Under the pieces are notes generated by a model, which ran no database searches, had not been told where the DNA came from, and saw nothing but the letters and a program-made list of their open reading frames with translations. Source: CAYOBW01 sp964402115 (GTDB taxonomy: Bacteria > Verrucomicrobiota > Kiritimatiellia > UBA8416 > CAYOBW01). From it: a stretch of DNA of 12,809 nt. A program made the translations under genes and the position numbers. How positions within the stretch are numbered: position 1 is the stretch's first letter; the number at the start of each line of letters is the position of its first letter. This document shows, piece by piece, positions 1 through 6,462 of this stretch. The stretch lies in the NCBI GenBank assembly GCA_964402115.1, contig CAYOBW010000203.1, forward strand, positions 1-12,809, given 5' to 3'.

Positions 1-52
1 GGCCGGCCCCCGCCGGACAGGCCGCCGTTGTCGAGCCTCCATGCACTGTCTT

Positions 53-76
53 CTCCGTGCTTCCGTGTCTCCGTGC
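53..76. repeat. Short tandem repeat, 8-bp period
   Basis: Three consecutive 8-mers, CTCCGTGC, TTCCGTGT and CTCCGTGC, share the core TCCGTG at 54-59, 62-67 and 70-75 with an exact 8-bp step. The other strand reads as alternating CACGGA units. From memory, similar CACGGAGACACGGAG-like strings are scattered through intergenic DNA of planctomycete and verrucomicrobial genomes, but I could not search for this. No function is evident. Confidence 0.6.
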
Positions 77-212
77 TTCAGTTCTTCCCCGCCATTTGCC
101 TGGCCAACGTCAGCTGTCATGGTGGCGAGTTCGCGAACGTACCATGCACCGCGTGTTCGCACCGTCTGGAGCTCGTGCCCAGAACCGTCAACTCCGCTTC
201 TGCGTTTCTTCC

Positions 213-366
213 CGCGTAAGCGGTTCGGTTAAGTGTATCCGAGTAAGGGTGGCGGTTAAGGGTGGCGAGTAAGAGTCCGGACCGACCGGAGGTCACACTT
301 AACCGCTCCACTTCGTCGCACACTTCATCCCCACACTTACTCGGACTTAACCGACCCGCTTACTCG
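213..366. repeat. Palindromic array of octamers (CGGTTAAG / CGAGTAAG)
   Basis: The left arm has five forward octamers: CGCGTAAG at 213, CGGTTAAG at 226, CGAGTAAG at 240, CGGTTAAG at 253 and CGAGTAAG at 266, a step of 13-14 bp. The right arm has the complements: CTTAACCG at 298, CTTACTCG at 336, CTTAACCG at 346 and CTTACTCG at 359, with degenerate units at 311 and 323. The TTAAG and GTAAG types mostly alternate. The centre carries TCCGG (276-280) facing CCGGA (286-290). The whole could fold as a long imperfect cruciform or act as a multi-site protein target. It is too short-spaced for CRISPR. Confidence 0.75.
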
Positions 367-432
367 ATCTGGCCTTGGGCACACGGTGCCAGGCAAATCC
401 CGCGCGATGGTGAGGACGCCGCAAGATTGTGC

Positions 433-460
433 TTTCGCCGCACCGGGCCCCCAGTATAGT
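433..460 (+). promoter_or_regulatory. Possible weak promoter upstream of the gene at 488
   Basis: TATAGT at 455-460 resembles a -10 box, and TTTCGC at 433-438 is a poor -35 candidate with a 16-bp spacer. It lies 27 bp upstream of the start codon at 488, after the octamer array. This is a weak match to the sigma-70 consensus and is offered only because no better promoter is visible before the operon. Confidence 0.25.
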
Positions 461-475
461 TCAAACAAGTCAGGT

Positions 476-482
476 GGGAGGA
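476..482 (+). promoter_or_regulatory. Strong Shine-Dalgarno deciding the start at 488
   Basis: GGGAGGA ends five bases before the ATG at 488. It is the strongest ribosome binding site at this end of the window. It selects ATG 488 over an in-frame upstream ATG at 386, whose added 34 residues are not signal-like and would bury the signal peptide. Confidence 0.75.
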
Positions 483-487
483 TCCGG

Positions 488-886
488 ATGAAACGGCAAG
501 CGGCAGCAGGCGGTCTGGCGGTGGCAGCCATGTTGACGTGCGGGACGCTAACCGCGCGGGCCGCGGTGCTGTACTGGGACGGCGCTGCTGCCGGCGCTGC
601 CGAGAACCACCTGGGCGCCCTCGCGCTGGCCGCCGGAGCCACAAGCACGATCCGACTCGGGGCGGGCGTAACCCTGAGCTTCAAGGAGAGCGGCGGCGGC
701 GCGTGGGACAGCCGCGTCAGCAGCGCGGGCGCCCTGGGCGGCACGTCGCTGCGGTTCGGCACTGACCGCAACGGCCTGACCGCGGAGCAACTGCAACTGA
801 TGAGTTACAATGGCGTCCCGGTGGACATCGACGCAGCCGGGAATGTCGCCGCAACCAGACCGGGCACGGTCTTGATTATGAGGTGA
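488..886 (+). CDS. Small exported protein related to autotransporter/PEP-CTERM C-terminal modules
   Basis: The product has 132 residues. Residues 1-26 form a signal peptide (MKRQ, hydrophobic core, cleavage likely after ARA), so the mature protein starts AVLYWDG. The rest looks like the last module of the long beta-helical proteins with autotransporter-associated repeats that are common in Verrucomicrobiota: an LGAGVTLSF strand, then SLRFGTDRNGLTAEQLQLMSYNG (residues 87-109), matching the family pattern of a FGT-x-GLTA-x-QL turn. The usual large repeat region is missing, and so is any C-terminal PEP-CTERM anchor; the chain simply ends GTVLIMR. It may be a shortened relic or a genuine small secreted protein. 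A strong ribosome binding site fixes the start. The stop overlaps the GTG at 883, suggesting coupling to the sulfatase. Family placement is by eye; cellular role is unknown. Confidence 0.7.
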   Translation: MKRQAAAGGLAVAAMLTCGTLTARAAVLYWDGAAAGAAENHLGALALAAGATSTIRLGAGVTLSFKESGGGAWDSRVSSAGALGGTSLRFGTDRNGLTAEQLQLMSYNGVPVDIDAAGNVAATRPGTVLIMR

Positions 887-891
887 GCCGC

Positions 892-2337
892 GTGAATCGC
901 TGCATGAAATGCCTGGCCCTTGTCGCCACGCTGTTGCCGCTACTGCCACTGCACGCGGCCGAGGGTCCTGGCCGGCCGCCGCGCAACGTGCTGCTGCTGA
1001 TGTCCGACCAGCACCGGCCCGATGCCCTCGGGCGTTTCGGGGACCCCCTGGCGATCACGCCGGCGCTGGATTCGCTGGCGCTGGAGGGGCTGAGCCTGCG
1101 GCAGGCCTATTGCCAGAACCCGGTGTGCGTCCCGTCGCGCAACAGCATCCTGACGGGACGCTACGCCCACAGCACAGGCGTGTTGTCCAACGGCTACAGG
1201 GCAAACCGGAGCTTCGTTTCGTTCGCGCAGGTGCTGCGAGCACGGGGCTACAAAACGGCTTGCTTCGGGAAGCTCCACACACCGGGCCGCGAAGACCTGG
1301 ACTGGGACGTCTGCAGCGAGAAGGGCAAGCGCCCGCCGGGGACCGTGCCGCCGGGAGGCGTGCTCCTGGAGACCGGCCTCAACGCCAACAACGGCAACCG
1401 CATCGGGGCTCCCTATCCCTTCCCGGAGAGCGCGACGCTGGAGTGGAACGCCAAGGAGGACACGATCGCCTTCCTGAAAGCGAACCGGTCGCGGCCCTGG
1501 CTGGTCCAGTGTTCGTTCAAGCGACCGCATCCCCCTTTCCAGCCGCCGCAGCGGTACTGGAACATGATCGACCGGTCGAAGCTGAAGGTGGCAGCACCCC
1601 CCGCCGGGGACCTGAAGGACTGCAACCCCCGGTACATGGACGGCATGCGTCGCCGCGGGATGGAGCATCTCACCGACGAACAGGTGCGCGACGGCCTGCA
1701 GGGCTACTACGGCAACCTGGCCTTCGCCGACGCGATGTTCGCGCAGGTGCTCAAGGCTTTGGACGACCTGGGCTTGCGGCAGAACACGCTGGTGATTTAC
1801 ACGGCCGACCACGGCGAAATGCTGGACGAGCACGGACTATGGACGAAAATGGTCTTCTTCGACCCGTCCGTGCGCGTGCCCTTGATCATGCGACTGCCGG
1901 GCGTGATTGCGGGCGGCAAGGAAACCCGGGCGCTGGTGGAGTCGATCGATCTGTTTCCGACGATCATGGAACTGACAGGCCAGCCCGTGCCGGCGACCGT
2001 GCAGGGGCGGTCGCTCGTGCCGCTGCTGACGGGCAAGACGGACAAGCACCGGACCGTGGTGCGCAGCGAGCACCCTAACCCGGGAGCCCGCGGCGGCTCC
2101 TATGCGCCGACGATGATGCAGTTCGACGGCCGCTACAAGGTGGTGGACAACGGCCCCGACTTGCCGCCGGAGCTATACGATCACAGCACCGACCCCCGCG
2201 AGTTCGTGAACCTGCACGACCGGCCGGAACACAAGGAGCGGCTGGCCGCGACGCTCGCGGAGCTGCGAGCGTGGGTCAAGCAGGACACGGCAACGTCGCG
2301 CAGAAAGGGCGGCGGACGGGCCGACGAAGACGAGTAG
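892..2337 (+). CDS. Secreted sulfatase (type I, formylglycine-dependent)
   Basis: This enzyme of the alkaline-phosphatase superfamily would hydrolyse sulfate esters, probably on a glycan, outside the cytoplasm. From GTG 892 it is 481 residues, a normal length. Residues 1-22 form a signal peptide. The sulfatase signature CVPSR starts at Cys79, the residue converted to formylglycine, within a CVPSRNSILTGR motif. Other expected active-site residues are Asp39 (SDQH), Lys127 and His129 (GKLH), His213 (HPPF), Asp306-His307 (TADHGE) and Lys319. The C-terminal end has the typical ELYD...DPREFVNL motif. AGGTGA at 881-886, five bases upstream, favours GTG 892. GTG 883 would give a 4-bp overlap with the preceding gene, and ATG 904 is also possible. 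The exact sulfate substrate cannot be read from the sequence, and no maturase gene is in the window. Confidence 0.93.
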   Translation: MNRCMKCLALVATLLPLLPLHAAEGPGRPPRNVLLLMSDQHRPDALGRFGDPLAITPALDSLALEGLSLRQAYCQNPVCVPSRNSILTGRYAHSTGVLSNGYRANRSFVSFAQVLRARGYKTACFGKLHTPGREDLDWDVCSEKGKRPPGTVPPGGVLLETGLNANNGNRIGAPYPFPESATLEWNAKEDTIAFLKANRSRPWLVQCSFKRPHPPFQPPQRYWNMIDRSKLKVAAPPAGDLKDCNPRYMDGMRRRGMEHLTDEQVRDGLQGYYGNLAFADAMFAQVLKALDDLGLRQNTLVIYTADHGEMLDEHGLWTKMVFFDPSVRVPLIMRLPGVIAGGKETRALVESIDLFPTIMELTGQPVPATVQGRSLVPLLTGKTDKHRTVVRSEHPNPGARGGSYAPTMMQFDGRYKVVDNGPDLPPELYDHSTDPREFVNLHDRPEHKERLAATLAELRAWVKQDTATSRRKGGGRADEDE

Positions 2338-2345
2338 CGCCCCGC

Positions 2346-3464
2346 TCAGTCCTTCCCGACTGCGCGGGCGGCGCTGCGCGCCGTCGCCGGCGTCCACGCC
2401 GTGGTCTCCGGCATGGGCGCCGAATCGCCGAGGCAAGCGGCGAAGAACGTCAACTCCCTCGCGCCGCGTGCGGGAAGGGTGAACTTGTACTCCAGTTTGT
2501 CGGACGCATAGATGGACTGGTCGCCTTCCCCGCCGACGTCGACGTACCGGGCAGCCGCCGCATTCAGCGCGCCCGTGATCACCCTGGCCGTGTCGACCGG
2601 CTCGCCGGCCGGGAAGATCCAGAGCACGTTCAGGATCGGGTTCCGGTCCGGCGCCCCCGCGGGGGTGCGCACGGCGATATCCAGGCGCCCGTCCCCGTTC
2701 GCGTCGCGCCCCTGGAACGCCAGCGCGCCGGGCTGATGCTGCCCCCACCGGGCAACCGGGTCAACGGTCTGCGCCGCGGCGCCCTCCACGCTGCAGATCA
2801 GCGGGCGCTGCCCCCGCTCCGCCCAGTGGCTCTCGCAGAAGCCGAGCACCACCGTGGCCGCGCTCTTGGCCGGCACGGCAAACCGGTACGCGATCGGCAC
2901 GCCGCCCAGGCCCGCGCGGATGTTGCGGAAGGCGGGGTCGCAGGCGCCTCGCGGCTTGGCCCAGCCCGGCAAAGCCGTGGCGTCGTCACAGTACCCCCAA
3001 TCGCGCAGCGCAGCCTGCTCCGGCGTCTCCGCGGGCAGCGTCAGGACCGTGCGGCCGCCGACCCGGACAGTCCGGTTGCCCAGCCTGGCGCCCGGCGGCA
3101 GCTCCACGGCCAGCGTCACGTCCGCCGGCGCGCCCCGGGTCTCCTCCACCCGGGCCATAAGCACGTCGAAGCCCGACGGCCAGGCGGGCGCGCGGTAGGC
3201 GGTGGAAGTCAGCGTCACGCCGCCGCGTGACGTGACGGCCTGCGCCGCCGGGATCGCGTCGTCCAGCCGCGTCTCGCACACGTCGACCTGCGCCGTGCCG
3301 GCCGCTTCGCCGCCGGCGAGACGCAACGAGACCGTGCCCCAGTCTTCCACGAGCCGGCCGTCGGCCTCCATGCGCGAAGACGGGAAACCCGGCGAGCCAA
3401 ACTCCGCCGCGCACGCGGCAGCCGCCCACCCCGCCAAGGCCATGCCCGCCAGCCACGTCTTCAT
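2346..3464 (-). CDS. Secreted protein with malectin-like domain
   Basis: The product has 372 residues. A signal peptide covers about residues 1-20 (MKTWLAGM..., cleavage near ACAA). An N-terminal beta-rich segment (about 21-150) is unassigned. Residues 155-285 resemble a malectin-like carbohydrate-binding fold: GYCDD, VPIAYRFAVPAK, VVLGFCESHW, RPLICSVEG and PGALAFQGRDANGDGRLDIA. The DANGDGRLD stretch at 254-262 has the spacing of a calcium-binding EF-hand-type loop. A further beta segment follows (about 300-345). Malectin-like domains bind sugars, so an extracellular glycan-binding role is likely, but no catalytic motif is seen. The ATG overlaps the stop of the upstream gene (ATGA, 3461-3464), indicating translational coupling. 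An open frame continues upstream of this ATG, but that part is antisense-free overlap with the isomerase-like gene and is not real protein. Confidence 0.78.
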   Translation of the reverse strand: MKTWLAGMALAGWAAAACAAEFGSPGFPSSRMEADGRLVEDWGTVSLRLAGGEAAGTAQVDVCETRLDDAIPAAQAVTSRGGVTLTSTAYRAPAWPSGFDVLMARVEETRGAPADVTLAVELPPGARLGNRTVRVGGRTVLTLPAETPEQAALRDWGYCDDATALPGWAKPRGACDPAFRNIRAGLGGVPIAYRFAVPAKSAATVVLGFCESHWAERGQRPLICSVEGAAAQTVDPVARWGQHQPGALAFQGRDANGDGRLDIAVRTPAGAPDRNPILNVLWIFPAGEPVDTARVITGALNAAAARYVDVGGEGDQSIYASDKLEYKFTLPARGARELTFFAACLGDSAPMPETTAWTPATARSAARAVGKD

Positions 3465-4960
3465 GCTCCCTCCGCCGCGGCGAAGGTGGAAAGCGCGGGC
3501 GAGTGGACGTGCCGGATCCCGTATAGCTCGCAGAACGCCTCCAGCAGGCGCCTGTGCTGTCCGAGCACAACCACCTGGTGGAACCCCTTGACGTCGCGGC
3601 AATCCTCGATGCCGTCCATCCGGATCTCGACGGACGTGCGGCACCCGCCGGCGGGCGGGGTGTCCACGTTGCTGACCACGGTGCCCGTATCGATGATCAT
3701 CTCGTTCGGGCTGGTGAACCGCACGAGCGTGACCGGCTGACTCTCGGGCCAGAGCACCTGCACGGAAACCCCCAGCGACGACTCCGAGTGGTCGCGCAGG
3801 ATATACGGCGCAGCCGGCTTGTCGAAGCCGTTCAGCCGCGTCCCGCTGACACAGTGGGAGGCGATGAGCAGGTTCTTCGCCGTCTCGGGAACCGGATCGT
3901 TCATGTAGCCGGGCCGGTCCAGGAGGTAGCTGGTCAGCATCAGCGAGATCGCGCCGAAGAGGTCCGCTTCGCAGCCGGCGGTGACGCCGTGATCCTGCAG
4001 GATCGTCCAGGCCCCGCACGGCGGCGTGGGCACGAGCTTGGAGCCGACCATCCCCAGGCAGTCCATGGAAAGCGCGTTGGCCTTCTCCTCCGCCAGCAAC
4101 TGCTTCGCGGTCACGTAAGCGCGGGCCGAGTTCAGGATGTCCGTCGGGGTAGGCTCGACCACGCGCCGCGCGTGCCGCCGCATGTCGCTGGCCGCGTCGC
4201 GGACTTCCTCCGTCACGGGGACCCGGTCGTAGCGCTGGTTGAACGTGTCGCGCGGAATCGCGCGCACTTTCGTGCCCAGCCGCTCGAGCACCGTGTCGTT
4301 GCGGGCGTGGCCCCTGATCCAGAGCAGGCGCGTCTCCTCGAACAGCCGCTTGGCGCGGACCATGCGCAGCGCGGACTCCACGGCGGACCACTCGAGCGAG
4401 GAGATCACGTGGACGCCCGGCAGCCGCGCCGCGCGGTCCACGTGCCCCGTGAACGCCGTGCCGACCGGCGCGAACACGATCAGCGGCACGCCGATCTCCT
4501 TGGAGATCCGCTCCACCCAGCCCCACCGGTTCATGTGCTGGAGCATGACCAGCACGCCGTGCGGCGGCTCGGCCTTGACCTTGGCCAGCCAGGCGGCCAG
4601 CTGCGCGTCATCGGGAATCGGCGCGGCGGCCAGGTCGGTGCGGATGCCCAGCCGGCGGCTGGACTGCTCCAGCAGGGATCGATACTCCGTCTGCCGCTGG
4701 TCCAGATCGTACGTCGTGCCCGGCCAGCCGAGCCAGTACGGGCGCGGCGCCTCCAGGAACGCCGCCGCCAGGCGCACGTCGGGTTGCGGGCGCAGGCCGT
4801 CCACGTCGACGTAGTCGGCGGGCGGCGTCTTCTTGCGCGACCAGGCGGCCCCGGCTTCCAGCGCCGGCCCCAGCACCCCCGCCCCCACAGCCGAGAGCGA
4901 CAGCAACTTGGCACATTGACGACGGGTCATACAGCAACTGCAGTTGTGCAACACGCTCAT
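3461..4960 (-). CDS. Tat-exported sugar-isomerase-like protein (L-fucose/L-arabinose isomerase fold)
   Basis: From ATG 4960 the product has 499 residues. Twin arginines (residues 13-14, MTRRQC) precede a hydrophobic segment, so it looks Tat-exported, with an odd Cys-rich N-terminus (CSCC at 7-10). The remainder fits the L-fucose/L-arabinose isomerase-like superfamily. An N-terminal alpha/beta part carries GVLVMLQHMNRWGW (135-148) and GVPLIVFAPVGTAFTGH. A central GCEADLFGAISLML motif (329-342) and a C-terminal beta-barrel part follow. Glu331, Asp333 and His461 are plausible metal ligands by position, but I cannot confirm them. True isomerases of this fold are cytoplasmic and about 500-590 residues, so an exported relative may bind or act on sugars differently. 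The start is chosen because AGGA lies eight bases upstream and the ATG shares TGATG with the preceding stop. GTG 4963 and ATG 4930 are alternatives. Confidence 0.75.
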   Translation of the reverse strand: MSVLHNCSCCMTRRQCAKLLSLSAVGAGVLGPALEAGAAWSRKKTPPADYVDVDGLRPQPDVRLAAAFLEAPRPYWLGWPGTTYDLDQRQTEYRSLLEQSSRRLGIRTDLAAAPIPDDAQLAAWLAKVKAEPPHGVLVMLQHMNRWGWVERISKEIGVPLIVFAPVGTAFTGHVDRAARLPGVHVISSLEWSAVESALRMVRAKRLFEETRLLWIRGHARNDTVLERLGTKVRAIPRDTFNQRYDRVPVTEEVRDAASDMRRHARRVVEPTPTDILNSARAYVTAKQLLAEEKANALSMDCLGMVGSKLVPTPPCGAWTILQDHGVTAGCEADLFGAISLMLTSYLLDRPGYMNDPVPETAKNLLIASHCVSGTRLNGFDKPAAPYILRDHSESSLGVSVQVLWPESQPVTLVRFTSPNEMIIDTGTVVSNVDTPPAGGCRTSVEIRMDGIEDCRDVKGFHQVVVLGQHRRLLEAFCELYGIRHVHSPALSTFAAAEGA

Positions 4961-5853
4961 CACCCCGTTCCTCTCTCGCCCGGCGCAGGGGATCCGCGCC
5001 GTTCGTCACCCCCGGCCTGCAACCGGTTTCCGTCGCCGTCGCATGCCGGACTCGCAAGTGTCCCGAGCGTACGCGCTTGCCCCGGCGGGGACAAGCACGG
5101 ATCGGCCGCATGCGTGGCGCGCGCTTGCAGGTTCAGCGGGGCACGCTTCAACAGGCGGCGCACCCACAGCATGCCAATGACGCCGACCACGCAGTCTGTC
5201 GTCAGCCGCCCCACGAACACGCCACGCACCCCGTAGAGATACGCGCCCAGGCAGGACAGCGGGATCAGGAGCACGAGCACACGGATCGCATTCAGGAGGG
5301 TTGCCGACATCGGCCGGTGCATGCCGGTGAGAATCATGCCGGAATAGCGGTGCGTCTCCATCAGCCCGTAGCCGAACGAAATGATCCGTATGTAGGCCAC
5401 CAGGACATCCACCACCCTCGGGTCGGAGCTGAACAAGGCGCCGAGCGGGCGCGCGCAGATGAAGAACAGCACCGCCACGCCGCCTCCGTACAGGAGCGCG
5501 AAACGGTAGGCCAAGCCGACCGCTTCCCGGATGCGGTCGAGGCGGCAGGCGCCGTAGTTCTGGCTGATGAACGGAGTCATCGACATCCCCAGCGCCATGG
5601 GAATGATGAACGCGAACATCTCGATGCGCCCGGCCACGCCACCCGCCGCCACGGCCTCGTTGCCGAATCCGCTCATGATCCGCGTGATCACCGGGAACGC
5701 GAACCCGATGGCCGCCAACGGAAACGTGCCGAGCCGGGCCACGAACCAGGCATCGGTCAGGCTGTAGGCGTTCATTGCGAACGTACCCGCCAGCATCGGG
5801 AACGCCATCGCAAACAAGGTGCGCCTCACGCTGTTTTGGACAAGGACACTCAT
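4960..5853 (-). CDS. MATE-family transporter, internally deleted
   Basis: The product has 297 residues; full MATE exporters have about 440-480 and twelve membrane helices. Residues 1-55 match the family N-terminus (MAFPMLAG, NAYSLTDAWFVARLG, AAIGFAFPV). At residues 56-101 the chain already reads ITRIMSGFGNEAVAAGGVAGRIEMFAFIIPMALGMSMTPFISQNYGA in substance, which belongs to the second half of the family. About 170-200 residues (roughly helices 3-6 and the start of lobe two) therefore seem to be missing, with the frame intact at about nucleotide 5690. The rest of lobe two follows in normal order to about residue 238. A hydrophilic tail of about 55 residues (240-297) is atypical. It is first in the operon and its stop overlaps the next start (TGATG). 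Transport by such a shortened protein is doubtful; it may be a decaying gene kept open by coupling. No strong ribosome binding site is visible. Confidence 0.8.
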   Translation of the reverse strand: MSVLVQNSVRRTLFAMAFPMLAGTFAMNAYSLTDAWFVARLGTFPLAAIGFAFPVITRIMSGFGNEAVAAGGVAGRIEMFAFIIPMALGMSMTPFISQNYGACRLDRIREAVGLAYRFALLYGGGVAVLFFICARPLGALFSSDPRVVDVLVAYIRIISFGYGLMETHRYSGMILTGMHRPMSATLLNAIRVLVLLIPLSCLGAYLYGVRGVFVGRLTTDCVVGVIGMLWVRRLLKRAPLNLQARATHAADPCLSPPGQARTLGTLASPACDGDGNRLQAGGDERRGSPAPGERGTG

Positions 5854-5930
5854 CGCGGCTCAAGCTGCCCGGTGCGCTTCCCGGGCCATACCACCCCCCT
5901 GCAACGTGTCTCGGCCGGAACTTCCTGACA

Positions 5931-6128
5931 CTACTTGCCTGTCACCGATCCCGCATCCACAATCGAGAGCCTGACACAGGAGTCGAGCACCCTGCATTGC
6001 CAATCCGCCTGTCTCTGGTCCATGTAGCGGAAGTAGTGATAAGCGGACATCCCTAGACACGCAACGACAGCAAGCACAACCGTCATAACCACTGCAGCTA
6101 TCCAATGCCAGTGTTTGTCGACCTTCAT
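5931..6128 (-). CDS. Small single-pass membrane protein of unknown function
   Basis: The product has 65 residues. MKVDKHWHW is followed by a transmembrane helix (about residues 9-30: IAAVVMTVVLAVVACLG plus flank). A short soluble part with a Cys pair (CRVLDSC, 45-51) ends GSVTGK. The start at ATG 6128 is preferred over the ATG at 6152 because it directly precedes the positively charged, helix-leading segment and follows a purine-rich AGAGAG. The local DNA is noticeably more AT-rich than the neighbours. It lies 77 bp upstream of the MATE gene on the same strand, so it could lead that operon, but nothing ties the functions together. I do not recognise the family; it could also be a spurious frame. 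Confidence 0.5.
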   Translation of the reverse strand: MKVDKHWHWIAAVVMTVVLAVVACLGMSAYHYFRYMDQRQADWQCRVLDSCVRLSIVDAGSVTGK

Positions 6129-6261
6129 ATCTCTCTGCCCCAAAACAATCACCCTGACCTATTGGTGCAAATTATCTGCACATTCTTCGGGAAAAGGGAA
6201 GTGCTCGCGGCTTCCTTTATGCAGAGGCCAGGCAAGGGGTCCGGCCGCAGCGAGCGGCAAA
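6129..6261. other. Intergenic, AT-richer spacer with a small inverted repeat
   Basis: No gene is supported here. GTGCA (6165-6169) and TGCAC (6177-6181) form a perfect 5-bp inverted repeat around a 7-bp AT-rich spacer, upstream of the small membrane protein gene. On the minus strand the spacer contains GATAAT, a -10-like box, but a matching -35 is poor. An operator or promoter is possible, on weak evidence. Confidence 0.3.
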
Positions 6262-6459
6262 TCAGGGTCCGGTCTTTGACATATCAATAACTTCATGCTT
6301 TGCCGCTTCCAGCCTTTTGCGCAGCGCTCGGTCCGTCGCGCTGCGCTCGCGCATGCGTTTGGCAGCGAGGCTCACGGCCGGGGCCTTGATCCGCAGCACG
6401 GCGCCGATTTCCCCCAGCGGCTTGGCACCGACCTCGCGGCAGAGATGGATCGCCCTCGG
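6262..6459 (-). pseudogene. Fossil C-terminus of a REP-associated tyrosine transposase (RAYT)
   Basis: The minus strand encodes 65 residues with no start codon context, entered straight after an in-frame TGA at 6460-6462. The text runs AIHLCREVG, KPLGEIGAVL, then a basic helix MRERSATDRALRKRLE and a tail HEVIDMSKT. This matches the DnaA-like helix-turn-helix tail found at the end of many RAYT proteins (pattern: AI.L.R...G.SL.EIG..., ...DR.LRKR.E...). The N-terminal Y1 nuclease with its HUH motif and catalytic tyrosine is not found upstream in any frame. The following DNA (6262-6290, GGTCTTTGACATAT and neighbours) resembles the conserved end sequence I associate with such elements. It is a dead remnant; assignment is by eye. 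Confidence 0.55.
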
Positions 6460-6462
6460 TCA

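Larger units (their letters stand above)
1..487. other. Intergenic region with repeats, no convincing gene
   Basis: Several short open frames cross this stretch on both strands. None has a ribosome binding site, a recognisable domain or protein-like composition, and they overlap each other in different frames. What can be supported is a short 8-bp tandem repeat (53-76), a palindromic octamer array (213-366), and a possible weak promoter plus a strong ribosome binding site just before the gene at 488. Positions 77-212 show nothing I recognise. Confidence 0.6.

Noticed and set aside
213..366. Octamer array read as a CRISPR array
   Set aside because: The units are 8 bp with 2-6 bp gaps and they reverse orientation midway. 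There are no 28-36 bp repeats with unique spacers and no cas genes.
1..480. Short overlapping open frames before the first gene
   Set aside because: All are under 150 codons, overlap in several frames, contain the repeat array, and lack ribosome binding sites and protein-like composition.
909..2078. Open frame of 389 codons on the plus strand inside the sulfatase
   Set aside because: It is a shifted frame of a well-supported sulfatase gene and is Arg/Gly/Ala-rich without motifs.
3465..4526. N-terminal extension of the malectin-like gene
   Set aside because: The frame stays open upstream of ATG 3464, but the added translation is an off-frame reading of the isomerase-like gene. The signal peptide begins exactly at ATG 3464, with an ATGA overlap.
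3554..5236. Open frame of 560 codons on the plus strand
   Set aside because: It is antisense to the isomerase-like and MATE genes. It has no domain, no signal and no ribosome binding site, and its composition is Arg/His/Gln-rich, typical of a shadow frame.
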